Positions 50,582 to 58,660 are shown, counted from the first letter of the stretch. The stretch is 64,000 nt of DNA from Streptomyces sp. Root1304 (GCF_001426405.1 NZ_LMEP01000001.1:1241-65240), one strand, 5' to 3'. The notes: a model not told the origin generated them from the letters alone. Numbers and translations are program-made.

Positions 50582-51823
50582 ATGCAGAGAGCAGAAGAGG
50601 ACGGCACCCCGCCCGCGGCCGGGGTGAGCATCCTGCGCCAGCCGCCCGCCGTCTGGGCCACCGCCGGCGCCTCCGTCGTCGCCTTCATGGGCATCGGACT
50701 CGTCGACCCGATCCTCCCGTCGATCGCCCAGGGGCTGGACGCGACCCCGAGCCAGGTCTCGCTGCTCTTCACCTCGTACTTCCTCATCACCGCCGTCGCG
50801 ATGCTGGTGACCGGCTTCGTCTCCAGCCGCATCGGCGGCCGCCGCACCCTGCTCGCCGGACTCGCGCTGGTCGTCGTCTTCGCCGCCCTCGCCGGCACCT
50901 CCGACTCCGTCGGCCAGCTCGTCGGCTTCCGGGCCGGCTGGGGCCTCGGCAACGCCCTCTTCGTCTCGACCTCGCTCGCCGTGATCGTCGGCGCCGCGGC
51001 CGGCGGCAGCGCGGCGGCGATCCTGCTCTACGAGTCGGCGCTCGGCCTCGGCATGGCCTGCGGGCCGCTGCTCGGCGCCGTCCTCGGCAACGCGAGCTGG
51101 CGCTACCCCTTCTTCGGCACGGCCGCCCTGATGGCGATCGGCTTCCTCTGCATCACGGTCTTCCTGAAGGAACAGCCGAAGCCGGCCCGCAAGGTCTCCC
51201 TGCTCGACCCGATCCGGGCGCTGGGCCACGGCGGGCTCGCCTCTGCCGCGGCGGCCGCGTTCTGCTACAACTACGCGTTCTTCACCGTGCTCGCCTTCAC
51301 GCCGTTCGTACTGAACATGACGCCGTACAAGTCCGGCGCGGTGTTCTTCGCCTGGGGCGTGCTGCTCGCCGTCTTCTCGGTCCTGGTGGCGCCCCGGCTC
51401 CAGCGGCGCTTCGGCTCGCTGACGGTGCTCGCCGGCTCGCTGGTACTGCTCGCCGTCGACGTCGTGGTCCTCGGCTACGGCAGCCACACCACGGCGATCG
51501 TCTGCACGGTCCTGTCGGGCGCGTTCATCGGCGTCAACAACACCGTCTTCACCGAGCTGGCCCTCGGCGTCTCGGACGCCCCGCGCCCGGTCGCGAGCGC
51601 GGGCTACAACTTCGTCCGGTGGTTCGCCGCGGCGGCCGCCCCGTACTTCGCCCCGAAGATCGAGGAGTGGAGCGACGTCCACATGCCGTTCGTGGTGGCG
51701 GGCGTGGCCGCGGTGCTCGGCGCCGTCATCGTCCGGGTCCGGCGCACGGCCCTCACCCTCGAAGCCGAGGAACTGGCCCCGAAGCACGCCACGGAGGACG
51801 GCGTCGGAGTCTTCGCCAACTGA
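50582..51823 (+). CDS. MFS drug/sugar exporter-type transporter
   Basis: A 413-residue major-facilitator protein with twelve predicted membrane helices. SVVAFMGIGLVDPILPSIAQGLDATPSQVSLLFTSYFL and VTGFVSSRIGGRRTLLAGLALV (motif A between helices 2 and 3) mark the drug-exporter group. VGFRAGWGLGNALFVSTSLAVI is the motif B region and GMACGPLLGAVLGNASWRYPFFG the motif C region. The ATG at 50582 follows GGAGCGGCATC. Its own promoter carries a candidate repressor site, but no regulator gene is adjacent. Substrate unknown. It faces the SUFU-domain gene. Confidence 0.9.
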   Translation: MQRAEEDGTPPAAGVSILRQPPAVWATAGASVVAFMGIGLVDPILPSIAQGLDATPSQVSLLFTSYFLITAVAMLVTGFVSSRIGGRRTLLAGLALVVVFAALAGTSDSVGQLVGFRAGWGLGNALFVSTSLAVIVGAAAGGSAAAILLYESALGLGMACGPLLGAVLGNASWRYPFFGTAALMAIGFLCITVFLKEQPKPARKVSLLDPIRALGHGGLASAAAAAFCYNYAFFTVLAFTPFVLNMTPYKSGAVFFAWGVLLAVFSVLVAPRLQRRFGSLTVLAGSLVLLAVDVVVLGYGSHTTAIVCTVLSGAFIGVNNTVFTELALGVSDAPRPVASAGYNFVRWFAAAAAPYFAPKIEEWSDVHMPFVVAGVAAVLGAVIVRVRRTALTLEAEELAPKHATEDGVGVFAN

Positions 51824-51830
51824 CGGAGCG

Positions 51831-51868
51831 CCGGGGCGGGGCGGGCCGGGGCCGGGCCCCCGCCCCGG
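51831..51868. terminator. Hairpin between the MFS and SUFU-domain genes
   Basis: CCGGGGCGGGG (51831-51841) pairs with CCCCGCCCCGG (51858-51868) around a 16-nt loop. It lies just after the MFS stop codon, between convergent genes. Confidence 0.55.
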
Positions 51869-51882
51869 TCGGCCGGTCGGCC

Positions 51883-51914
51883 CGGCGACCGGTCAGCCCG
51901 GCGACCGGTCAGCC
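51883..51914. repeat. Exact 16-bp tandem repeat
   Basis: CGGCGACCGGTCAGCC occurs twice in a row (51883-51898, 51899-51914), directly before the stop codon of the minus-strand SUFU-domain gene. A partial third copy may lie on the left. Confidence 0.8.
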
Positions 51915-51916
51915 CG

Positions 51917-52501
51917 TCAGTCCAGATCCACGGACCTGCGCAGCGGATCGCGCAGGTCCGTCCCCCGTGCCAGCCAGCGTTCCTCCAGGGCCTGGGCCCC
52001 GTGCACCCGCTTCCAGGCGGCCTCGTTCGAGGTCATCGGCAGGAGCGGCAGGAAGCGCACCGGGTCCATCGGCTCGTCCAGGTCGAGGTCCTCGACCAGA
52101 CCGCCGGACTCGGCGACGAGCACCGAGCTGAAGCCGGCGCCCGGCCAGAGCGGATCGCCCACGTCGAGCGAGGCGCCCGGAGCGACGATCACCCCCTCGA
52201 CCTGCGGGGTGGCGGCGAGGACCGCGAGCGGCCGCAGCACCTTGTCGGTGTCGGCGAGCCCGCCCCGTACGGTCAGGACCAGCTCCGCACGCGGACCCTT
52301 GACCGGGTCGGCGAGCGCGGCGGTCGGATCGGCCATCGGCTGTGCGGACATGCCGAGGGTCGCGTACCGCACGAGATCGCCGTCGACGAAGCGCAGCACC
52401 TCGATCCGGTCCGTGCCGAGGAACGTGACCGCGGCGCGCGCGTCCGGTTCTCCGAGGGCCGTCCGCAACCGGGCCTCGACCAGAGCAAGAACTTCTCCCA
52501 T
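51917..52501 (-). CDS. Suppressor-of-fused (SUFU)-domain protein
   Basis: A 194-residue protein starting MGEVLALVEARLRTALGEPDARAAVTFLG. The body (TDRIEVLRFVDGDLVRYATLGMSAQPM, ELVLTVRGG, PLAVLAATPQVEGVIVAPGASLDVGDPLWPGAGFSSVLVAESGG, MDPVRFLPLLPMTSNEAAWKRVHGAQALEERW) fits the bacterial SUFU family. These are soluble proteins of unclear role, found in immunity and polymorphic-toxin settings in some bacteria, though none is evident here. The ATG at 52501 has no ribosome site but TATGCT lies 6 nt upstream, so a leaderless mRNA is likely; TTG 52534 is rejected. Confidence 0.85.
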   Translation of the reverse strand: MGEVLALVEARLRTALGEPDARAAVTFLGTDRIEVLRFVDGDLVRYATLGMSAQPMADPTAALADPVKGPRAELVLTVRGGLADTDKVLRPLAVLAATPQVEGVIVAPGASLDVGDPLWPGAGFSSVLVAESGGLVEDLDLDEPMDPVRFLPLLPMTSNEAAWKRVHGAQALEERWLARGTDLRDPLRRSVDLD

Positions 52502-52577
52502 GGGTTGAGCATAAAGCGCGTATGGAACGGGCAAAGGAAGGGATTGACCCTCTGTCGGCTGATAGTCTTGGCCGCTG

Positions 52578-52600
52578 GTCGGGAGTCCCGAACTCCCGAC
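52578..52600 (+). repeat. Inverted repeat in the corA leader region
   Basis: GTCGGGAGT (52578-52586) and ACTCCCGAC (52592-52600) with a 5-nt spacer. A perfect 9-bp stem; it could be a leader RNA hairpin or an operator. Confidence 0.5.
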
Positions 52601-52654
52601 TACTCGTCACACGTCATCCCTCACGAGGGACCGGCCGGAGGAGGTGGGGCTGCG

Positions 52655-52732
52655 ATGGACCGAAGTCGATCGGGCAGTACCAACCGCTCTTCCGACCCGC
52701 ACCCGAGCCCGGTGCGTACGTCTCTCCGGTGA
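52655..52732 (+). CDS. Candidate leader peptide upstream of corA
   Basis: A 25-codon ORF, MDRSRSGSTNRSSDPHPSPV followed by RTSLR. The ribosome site GGAGGAGGTG sits about 10 nt before the ATG, among the strongest in the window, so translation is likely. It ends 190 nt before the CorA start. The DPHPSP stretch has three prolines in six codons. In Salmonella, proline-rich leader ORFs control the Mg2+ transporter genes mgtA and mgtB, where low Mg2+ slows translation at proline codons. A similar role here is inference only. Confidence 0.5.
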   Translation: MDRSRSGSTNRSSDPHPSPVRTSLR

Positions 52733-52922
52733 TTCCAGGTCCGCACGGATCTCCCTCTCCGGCATCTCGCACGACGGAAGAGCATTTCGCCTTTGCCTGT
52801 CAGTAGCGAACGCCGTCACCGCGACCCCTCGGTGCCGCCCGCTGTGTGGACGACGTAGCTCCACGTCCCCATTCCGGGCTGTGCCGTGCTCGCCGACGGC
52901 CTCTCCGTGAAGGAGCATGCCC

Positions 52923-54050
52923 ATGTCGATGATCCGTGACCTGCGCGCCGCCGTCCGCCCGAGCCTGCTGCACCCGCTGCGCAAGACCCCGACCGCGTAC
53001 ACCTCGTACGACCCCACCCGCGACCACTCGGCCTCCAGTGCCGTGGTCGACTGCGCCGTCTACCGCGACGGCCGCCGCATCGACGACCGCGAGTGCCTGA
53101 CGCCGCGCGGCGCGATGAGCCAGGTGCGGGAGAGCGGCGGCTTCGCCTGGATCGGCCTGCACGAGCCGACCGAGGCCGAATTCGCCGGTATCGCCGCCGA
53201 GTTCGGGCTGCACCCGCTCGCCGTCGAGGACGCCGTCCACGCCCACCAGCGGCCCAAGCTGGAGCGGTACGACGACACCCTCTTCACCGTCTTCAAGACC
53301 ATCCACTACGTCGAGCACGCCGAACTCACCGCGACCAGCGAGGTCGTCGAGACCGGCGAGGTCATGTGCTTCACCGGCCCCGACTTCGTCATCACCGTCC
53401 GGCACGGCGGCCAGGGCTCCCTGCGCAACCTCCGGCACCGCCTCCAGGGCGAGCCGGAACTGCTCGCCAAAGGGCCCTCGGCCGTGCTGCACGCCCTCTC
53501 CGACCACGTCGTCGACGGCTACATCGCGGTCGCCGACGCGGTCGAACTCGACATCGACCAGCTGGAGATCGACGTCTTCTCGCCGGCCGCGAAGGGCTCC
53601 ACGCGCGGTACGGACACCGGCCGGATCTACCAGCTGAAGCGCGAGGTGCTGGAGTTCAAGCGGGCCGTCACGCCGCTCATGCGCCCGATGCAGCTGCTCA
53701 GCGAGCGGCCGATGCGGCTGGTCGACCCCGACATCCAGAAGTACTTCCGGGACGTCGCCGACCACCTCGCCCGGGTCCAGGAGCAGGTCGTCGGCTTCGA
53801 CGAACTGCTCAACTCGATCCTCCAGGCCAACCTGGCGCAGGCGACCGTCGCGCAGAACGAGGACATGCGCAAGATCACCTCGTGGGCGGCGATCGTCGCC
53901 GTCCCCACGGCGGTCTGCGGCGTGTACGGCATGAACTTCGACCACATGCCGGAACTGCACTGGAAGTACGGCTACCCGATGGTGCTGACCGGCATCATCG
54001 CGGTCTGCTTCACCATCCACCGCACCCTCAAGCGCAACGGCTGGCTCTAG
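52923..54050 (+). CDS. corA: CorA-family magnesium channel
   Basis: A 375-residue CorA protein. The large N-terminal cytoplasmic part (WIGLHEPTEAEFAGIAAEFGLHPLAVEDAVHAHQRPKLERYDDTLFTVFKTI) is typical, and a long helix (GRIYQLKREVLEFKRAVTPLM...LLNSILQANLAQATVAQNEDMRKITSWAAI) leads to two membrane helices. The selectivity motif is YGMNFDHMPEL near the C-terminus. ATG 52923 fits AAGGAG at 7 nt; an ATG at 52917 lies too close to that site. It would import Mg2+ or Co2+. A soluble MgtE_N-CBS gene and DUF1003 gene follow within 4 kb. Confidence 0.92.
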   Translation: MSMIRDLRAAVRPSLLHPLRKTPTAYTSYDPTRDHSASSAVVDCAVYRDGRRIDDRECLTPRGAMSQVRESGGFAWIGLHEPTEAEFAGIAAEFGLHPLAVEDAVHAHQRPKLERYDDTLFTVFKTIHYVEHAELTATSEVVETGEVMCFTGPDFVITVRHGGQGSLRNLRHRLQGEPELLAKGPSAVLHALSDHVVDGYIAVADAVELDIDQLEIDVFSPAAKGSTRGTDTGRIYQLKREVLEFKRAVTPLMRPMQLLSERPMRLVDPDIQKYFRDVADHLARVQEQVVGFDELLNSILQANLAQATVAQNEDMRKITSWAAIVAVPTAVCGVYGMNFDHMPELHWKYGYPMVLTGIIAVCFTIHRTLKRNGWL

Positions 54051-54063
54051 GTACTCTTCGGCC

Positions 54064-54567
54064 ATGACCGACACGCTCACCGGCGCCCTCGTCGAGGAGG
54101 CCACCAAGAAGTCCGGCCTCGTCTGGGTGCGCGGCACCGGACCCGCCCGCGCGCTCTGGCACGTCTGGCACGACGGGGCAGCCCTCGTCGTCGGCGACGG
54201 CCCCGGCGAGCAGCCGCTGCCGGGGCTGACGGACGGCGGGACGGCCGAGGTCACCGTCCGCAGCAAGGACAAGGGCGGCCGGCTCGTCGCCTGGACCGCC
54301 GCCGTCCGCGCACTCGCCCCCGGTACGGACGAGTGGGACGCGGCGGTCGCCGAGCTGAAGGGCAAGCGGCTCAACGCGCCCGACGGCGAGGCCATGACCG
54401 GCCGCTGGGCGCGCGAATGCCGGGTGCTGCGCCTCGAACCGCGCGCCTCGACCACGGAACTGCCGGACGGCTCGCTGGCCGCCGTACCGCTGCCGACGGA
54501 GGCCACGACCCGCGAACCGGTACCGGCCGGACTCCCGAAGCTGCTGGTCAAGCGCCGCAGGCGCTGA
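54064..54567 (+). CDS. Hypothetical protein (PPOX split-barrel-like)
   Basis: A 167-residue soluble protein, MTDTLTGALVEEATKKSGLV at the start. The pattern GLVWVRGTGPARALWHVWHDGAALVVGDGPGEQPLPGL, then AEVTVRSKDKGGRLVAWTAAVRALAP resembles pyridoxamine-phosphate-oxidase-like split barrels. The end (LPKLLVKRRRR) is very basic. It starts 13 bp after corA. TACTCT lies 6 nt before the ATG with no ribosome site, so it may have a leaderless transcript of its own. Assignment of the fold is tentative. Confidence 0.65.
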   Translation: MTDTLTGALVEEATKKSGLVWVRGTGPARALWHVWHDGAALVVGDGPGEQPLPGLTDGGTAEVTVRSKDKGGRLVAWTAAVRALAPGTDEWDAAVAELKGKRLNAPDGEAMTGRWARECRVLRLEPRASTTELPDGSLAAVPLPTEATTREPVPAGLPKLLVKRRRR

Positions 54568-54589
54568 TCGCGACGGCCTGCCGGACCGC

Positions 54590-55348
54590 TCAGGTCCGGG
54601 GCAGCTGCTTGCCGTAGTCGAGGGTCTCCTCCGTCGACGGCGCGGCGAGCGGGAAGTCCTTGTTCCACTCGGAGAGCACCACGACGCCCGCGCCCCCGCC
54701 CCGCGCGAACCTCAGCGGGTACGGGGAGCCCTCCAGGGCCACGTCCAGGGTGCCGCCCTCACCGTCCTGCCCGCCCTTCACCTTGACCGTGCGGACCCCG
54801 CCGATCTGGTCCCGGTCGCCCTTGACCATGTCGCCGTGCAGACCGATCAGCCCGTCGAGGAGCAGGTCCATGTCGGTGAAGCCGCGCAGCTGCTTGTACG
54901 AGGGGTCGCCCTGCGGCACCTTCACGTACTTGTCGTCGAGCTTGTCCGCGGCCTCGGCGTCCGCCTTCGTCGGCGTGTCGCCGCCCTTGTCGTCGTGCGC
55001 CCAGAAGTCCGCGTCGGCCTTCAGATAGAGCGCGTCGCCGACCCGCAGCAGCTCGAAGGTGCTGTTCTTCGTCACCACGGAGCCGCTGGCGCCGTCCTGC
55101 TTGAGGCGCATGTTCAGCTTGAACGTGTCGCCCTTGCTGACCAGGGTGCCGGAGAGCCGTACCGCCTTCGCCGCGTCCGCCACGGAGCGCGCCTTGCCCT
55201 CGATCTCGGGCGCGGAGAGCTTCCCGACCCCGTTGGTCCCCTCGTCCGGGTCCGCGGCACAGGCCGTGATCCCCACGCTCAGACCGGCGCAGAGCGCCAG
55301 GGGCACGACGGCCCTGCGGATACGCGATGACGGGGCACGAACGGCCAT
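54590..55348 (-). CDS. LppX/LprG-like lipoprotein, distant paralogue
   Basis: A 252-residue lipoprotein. The signal MAVRAPSSRIRRAVVPLALCAGLSVG ends in ITACAADPDE, a lipobox with Cys30. The mature part (KLSAPEIEGKARSVADAAKAVRLSGTLVSKGDTFKLNMRL, VGDALYLKADADFWAHDDKG, DKYVKVPQGDPSYKQLRGFTDMDLLLDGL) follows the same order of blocks as the pair at 18573-20240: signal, helix, SxRLSG/TSLRM strand, YLKADAxFW. GAGAGGTAG precedes the ATG. It is convergent with 54064-54567. Role probably lipid or glycolipid carriage at the membrane surface. Confidence 0.8.
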   Translation of the reverse strand: MAVRAPSSRIRRAVVPLALCAGLSVGITACAADPDEGTNGVGKLSAPEIEGKARSVADAAKAVRLSGTLVSKGDTFKLNMRLKQDGASGSVVTKNSTFELLRVGDALYLKADADFWAHDDKGGDTPTKADAEAADKLDDKYVKVPQGDPSYKQLRGFTDMDLLLDGLIGLHGDMVKGDRDQIGGVRTVKVKGGQDGEGGTLDVALEGSPYPLRFARGGGAGVVVLSEWNKDFPLAAPSTEETLDYGKQLPRT

Positions 55349-55624
55349 CAGCGCTACCTCTCATGTCGTGGGGGACACGGGCCGCGGCCGTACCGGATCA
55401 CGGGATGCCGGGGCGGCGGCCGTCTGAACTGCGTGGTCCGCCGGGCGGCGGGCCGTCGGCGTGCCGGTGGGGACGGCAGACCGCAGCGTACCCGGGCCGG
55501 GCGGCGGGCCCTGCGGCAGCCGTACGGAGGCGCTGCCGGGGCGGGCCGGAACACCACGGGCTAGCCTGAACCCGGCAAAGCTCGGCAATGACTCGAATCG
55601 TGCGGCACCGAGGAGGCGCGTGGC

Positions 55625-56908
55625 ATGGCGGCAGGCGCCCCCCGGATCTTCGTCTCCCATCTCGCGGGAGTCCCCGTCTTCGACCCCGTCGGCGACCAGG
55701 TCGGCCGGGTCAGCGACCTGGTGGCCATGCTGCGGGTCGGCCGCAGACCGCCCCGGCTCCTCGGCATGGTCGTGGAGGTGCTGAGCCGCCGACGGGTCTT
55801 CGTCCCGATGACCCGGATCACGGGCGTCCAGTCCGGCCAGGTCATCACCACCGGCGTCGTCAACATGCGCCGCTTCGAACGGCGTCCCACCGAGCGGCTG
55901 GTCCTCGGCGAACTCCTCGACCGGCGCGTCCGGCTGGTGGGGCCCGGCGGGGAGGAGGGCGAGGAGGTCACCGTCCTCGACGTCGCCATCCAGCAGCTGC
56001 CCGCCCGCCGCGACTGGGAGATCGACAAGGTCTTCGTGCGCAAGGGCAAGGGCGGGGTGCTGAGCCGCAAGGGCGAGACGCTGACCGTCGAGTGGTCGGC
56101 GGTCACCGGCTTCTCCCTGGAGGAGCACGGGCAGGGCGCCGAGAGCCTGGTCGCCACCTTCGAGAAGCTGCGCCCCGCCGACGTCGCCAACGCGCTGCAC
56201 CACCTCTCCCCCAAGCGGCGCGCCGAGGTCGCCGCGGCCCTCGACGACGACCGGCTCGCCGACGTCCTGGAGGAGCTGCCGGAGGACGACCAGATCGAGA
56301 TCATCGGCAAGCTGAAGGAGGAGCGGGCGGCCGACGTCCTGGAGGCGATGGACCCGGACGACGCGGCCGACCTGCTGTCCGAGCTGCCCGAGGAGGACCA
56401 GGAGCGGCTGCTGACCCTGATGCAGCCGGACGACGCGGCCGACGTACGCCGCCTCCTGGCGTACGAGGAGCGCACGGCGGGCGGTCTGATGACGACCGAG
56501 CCGATCGTGCTGCGGCCGGACGCCACGGTCGCGGACGCGCTGGCCCGGGTGCGGCAGCAGGACCTGTCGCCGGCGCTCGCCGCGCAGGTGTACGTGTGCC
56601 GGCCGCCGGACGAGACACCGACCGGCAAGTACCTGGGCACGGTGCACTTCCAGCGGCTGCTGCGCGATCCGCCGTTCACGCTGGTCAGCTCGCTGGTGGA
56701 CAGCGATCTGCCGCCGCTCGGCCCGGACACCCCGCTGCCCGCCGTGACCAGCTACCTCGCCGCGTACAACATGGTCGCGGCGCCGGTGGTCGACGAGAGC
56801 GGTTCGCTGCTCGGCGCGGTGACCGTCGACGACGTGCTCGACCATCTGCTGCCGGAGGACTGGCGGGAGACCGAGTTCCACGAGGAGGGGGCGGAGCATG
56901 GCGGCTGA
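55625..56908 (+). CDS. Soluble PRC-barrel - MgtE_N - CBS protein
   Basis: A 427-residue protein. Residues about 1-170 hold two PRC-barrel-like segments (PVFDPVGDQVGRVSDLVAML, VTVLDVAIQQLPARRDWEIDKVFV). The middle (about 185-285) is an MgtE N domain (LRPADVANALHHLSPKRRAEVAAALDDDRLADVLEELPEDDQ). Two CBS motifs follow, GLMTTEPIVLRPDATVADALARV and AYNMVAAPVVDESGSLLGAVTVDDVLDHLL. It has no membrane domain, so it is the Mg2+-sensing half of MgtE without the channel. GAGGAGG precedes the ATG. It overlaps the DUF1003 gene by 11 bp, and mycobacterial Rv1232c/Rv1231c show the same pair. Confidence 0.88.
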   Translation: MAAGAPRIFVSHLAGVPVFDPVGDQVGRVSDLVAMLRVGRRPPRLLGMVVEVLSRRRVFVPMTRITGVQSGQVITTGVVNMRRFERRPTERLVLGELLDRRVRLVGPGGEEGEEVTVLDVAIQQLPARRDWEIDKVFVRKGKGGVLSRKGETLTVEWSAVTGFSLEEHGQGAESLVATFEKLRPADVANALHHLSPKRRAEVAAALDDDRLADVLEELPEDDQIEIIGKLKEERAADVLEAMDPDDAADLLSELPEEDQERLLTLMQPDDAADVRRLLAYEERTAGGLMTTEPIVLRPDATVADALARVRQQDLSPALAAQVYVCRPPDETPTGKYLGTVHFQRLLRDPPFTLVSSLVDSDLPPLGPDTPLPAVTSYLAAYNMVAAPVVDESGSLLGAVTVDDVLDHLLPEDWRETEFHEEGAEHGG

Positions 56909-57461
56909 GCGCACGCAGGAGCGGGACCGGGAGCGCGAGCGGACGGGTCCCCGCATCCGGCTCGACCTGCCGCGCGAGCGGCGGGCCCGGTTCCTCCCGG
57001 AGTACGACCCCGAGGCCTTCGGCCGGCTCTCGGAGCGGATCGCCCGCTTCCTGGGGACGGGCCGGTTCCTGGTCTGGATGACGCTGACGATCATCGTCTG
57101 GGTCCTGTGGAACATCTTCGCCCCGGGGTCCCTGAAGTTCGACGAGTACCCGTTCATCTTCCTGACCCTGGCGCTGTCCCTCCAGGCCTCGTACGCGGCG
57201 CCGCTGATCCTGCTCGCGCAGAACCGGCAGGACGACCGCGACCGGGTCAATCTCGAACAGGACCGGAAGCAGAACGAGCGGTCGATCGCGGACACCGAGT
57301 ACCTGACGCGGGAGATCGCGGCGCTGCGGATGGGCCTCGGTGAGGTGGCCACCCGCGACTGGATCCGGTCGGAGCTCCAGGACCTGATCAGGGAGCTGGA
57401 GGAGCGCCGCGATCTATTCCCGTACGGCGACTCCCGCGGAAGTGACGTACCCGACCGTTGA
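56898..57461 (+). CDS. DUF1003 membrane protein
   Basis: A 187-residue protein of the DUF1003 family. After a charged N-terminal 45 residues come two membrane helices (FLVWMTLTIIVWVLWNIFAP and PFIFLTLALSLQASYAAPLILLAQ) with the family motif FIFLTLALSLQASYAAPLILLAQNRQDDRDR, then a long helical tail (NEVRTIADTEYLTREIAALRMGLGEV-like, with EIAALRM and ELQDLIRELEERR), which may form a coiled coil. Its start overlaps the MgtE_N-CBS gene by 11 bp, so it is translated in concert and the proteins may work together at the membrane. Function unknown. Confidence 0.9.
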   Translation: MAAERTQERDRERERTGPRIRLDLPRERRARFLPEYDPEAFGRLSERIARFLGTGRFLVWMTLTIIVWVLWNIFAPGSLKFDEYPFIFLTLALSLQASYAAPLILLAQNRQDDRDRVNLEQDRKQNERSIADTEYLTREIAALRMGLGEVATRDWIRSELQDLIRELEERRDLFPYGDSRGSDVPDR

Positions 57462-57505
57462 CAGGCCTTTCATGGGCCGGTGGTCGGCGCCGTACCATCA
57501 TCGGT

Positions 57506-58639
57506 ATGGCTACGGAAGACGCGGTGCTCGAAGCGCTGGCGACGGTGAACGACCCTGAGATCAACAAGCCGATCACTGAGCTCGGCATGGTCAAGTCGGT
57601 GGAGATCGAACCGGACGGCAAGGTCGCCGTCACGGTCTACCTGACGGTCTCCGGCTGCCCGATGCGCGAGACCATCACGCAGCGCGTGACCGAGGCCGTC
57701 TCTCGGGTCGAGGGCGTCACCGCCGTCGACGTCTCGCTGGACGTGATGAGCGACGAACAGCGGAAGGAGCTGGCGGCGGCGCTGCGCGGGACGAGCGCGG
57801 AGCGCGAGGTGCCGTTCGCGAAGCCCGGCTCGCTGACCCGGGTGTACGCGGTGGCCTCCGGCAAGGGCGGTGTCGGCAAGTCGTCCGTCACCGTGAACCT
57901 GGCCGCGGCGATGGCCGCGGACGGTCTGAAGGTCGGTGTCGTCGACGCCGACATCTACGGCCACAGCGTGCCGCGGATGCTGGGCGCGGACGGGCGTCCG
58001 ACCCAGGTCGAGAACATGATCATGCCGCCGTCGGCGAACGGCGTGAAGGTCATCTCCATCGGCATGTTCACCCCGGGCAACGCCCCGGTCGTGTGGCGCG
58101 GCCCGATGCTGCACCGCGCGCTCCAGCAGTTCCTCGCGGACGTGTACTGGGGCGACCTGGACGTCCTCCTGCTCGACCTGCCCCCGGGCACCGGCGACAT
58201 CGCGATCTCGGTCGCGCAGCTCGTCCCGAACGCGGAGATCCTGGTCGTCACGACCCCGCAGCAGGCGGCGGCCGAGGTCGCCGAGCGGGCCGGCTCGATC
58301 GCCGTCCAGACCCACCAGAAGATCGTCGGCGTCGTGGAGAACATGGCGGGCCTGCCGTGTCCGCACTGCGACGAGATGGTCGACGTGTTCGGTACCGGCG
58401 GCGGCCAGCGGGTCGCGGACGGCCTGACGCGGACCACCGGCGCGACGGTCCCGGTCCTGGGCTCGATCCCGATCGACGTACGGCTCCGCGAGGGCGGCGA
58501 CGAGGGCAAGCCCGTCGTCCTGTCCGACCCGGACTCCCCGGCGGGTGCGGCCCTCCGCGCCATCGCCGGCAAGCTCGGCGGCCGTCAGCGCGGCCTCTCC
58601 GGCATGAGCCTGGGCATCACGCCGCGCAACAAGTTCTGA
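57506..58639 (+). CDS. mrp: Mrp/NBP35 iron-sulfur cluster carrier ATPase
   Basis: A 377-residue protein. The N-terminal DUF59/MIP18 domain (ALATVNDPEINKPITELGMVKSVEIEPDGKV...YLTVSGCPMRETITQRV) is followed by a deviant Walker A, ASGKGGVGKSSVTVNLA, VDADIYGHSVPRMLG and LLLDLPPGTGDIAISVAQ. The CPHC pair (in GLPCPHCDEMVDVFG) is the cluster site. It would deliver Fe-S clusters to apoproteins. There is no ribosome site. TACCAT ends 7 nt before the ATG, so a leaderless mRNA is possible, although no good -35 is found. A terminator follows. Confidence 0.93.
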   Translation: MATEDAVLEALATVNDPEINKPITELGMVKSVEIEPDGKVAVTVYLTVSGCPMRETITQRVTEAVSRVEGVTAVDVSLDVMSDEQRKELAAALRGTSAEREVPFAKPGSLTRVYAVASGKGGVGKSSVTVNLAAAMAADGLKVGVVDADIYGHSVPRMLGADGRPTQVENMIMPPSANGVKVISIGMFTPGNAPVVWRGPMLHRALQQFLADVYWGDLDVLLLDLPPGTGDIAISVAQLVPNAEILVVTTPQQAAAEVAERAGSIAVQTHQKIVGVVENMAGLPCPHCDEMVDVFGTGGGQRVADGLTRTTGATVPVLGSIPIDVRLREGGDEGKPVVLSDPDSPAGAALRAIAGKLGGRQRGLSGMSLGITPRNKF

Positions 58640-58660
58640 GACCGGCCCGTTCCGGCAGAG

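Larger units (their letters stand above)
52502..52922. other. Divergent regulatory region between the SUFU gene and corA
   Basis: This 421-bp gap holds the SUFU-gene promoter on the left, a 9-bp hairpin at 52578-52600, a leader ORF at 52655-52732 and about 190 nt more before corA. The minus-strand promoter has TATGCT (on the complement) at 52508-52513. A TTGACC (52544-52549) could be a -35 for corA but no well-spaced -10 was found. No known Mg2+ riboswitch consensus was recognised. Confidence 0.5.

Noticed and set aside
52644..52910. 88-codon ORF between the SUFU gene and corA
   Set aside because: Composition is shadow-like (Arg/Ser/Cys-rich) and it overlaps the better-supported leader ORF in another frame. 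The strong ribosome site fits the ATG at 52655.
52502..52922. M-box or other Mg2+ riboswitch before corA
   Set aside because: I did not recognise the conserved core of the M-box or of ydaO/yuaA type RNAs. The leader peptide idea is kept instead.
57458..57463. TTGACA as -35 for mrp
   Set aside because: It is a perfect hexamer but 29 nt from the candidate -10, and it overlaps the DUF1003 stop codon.
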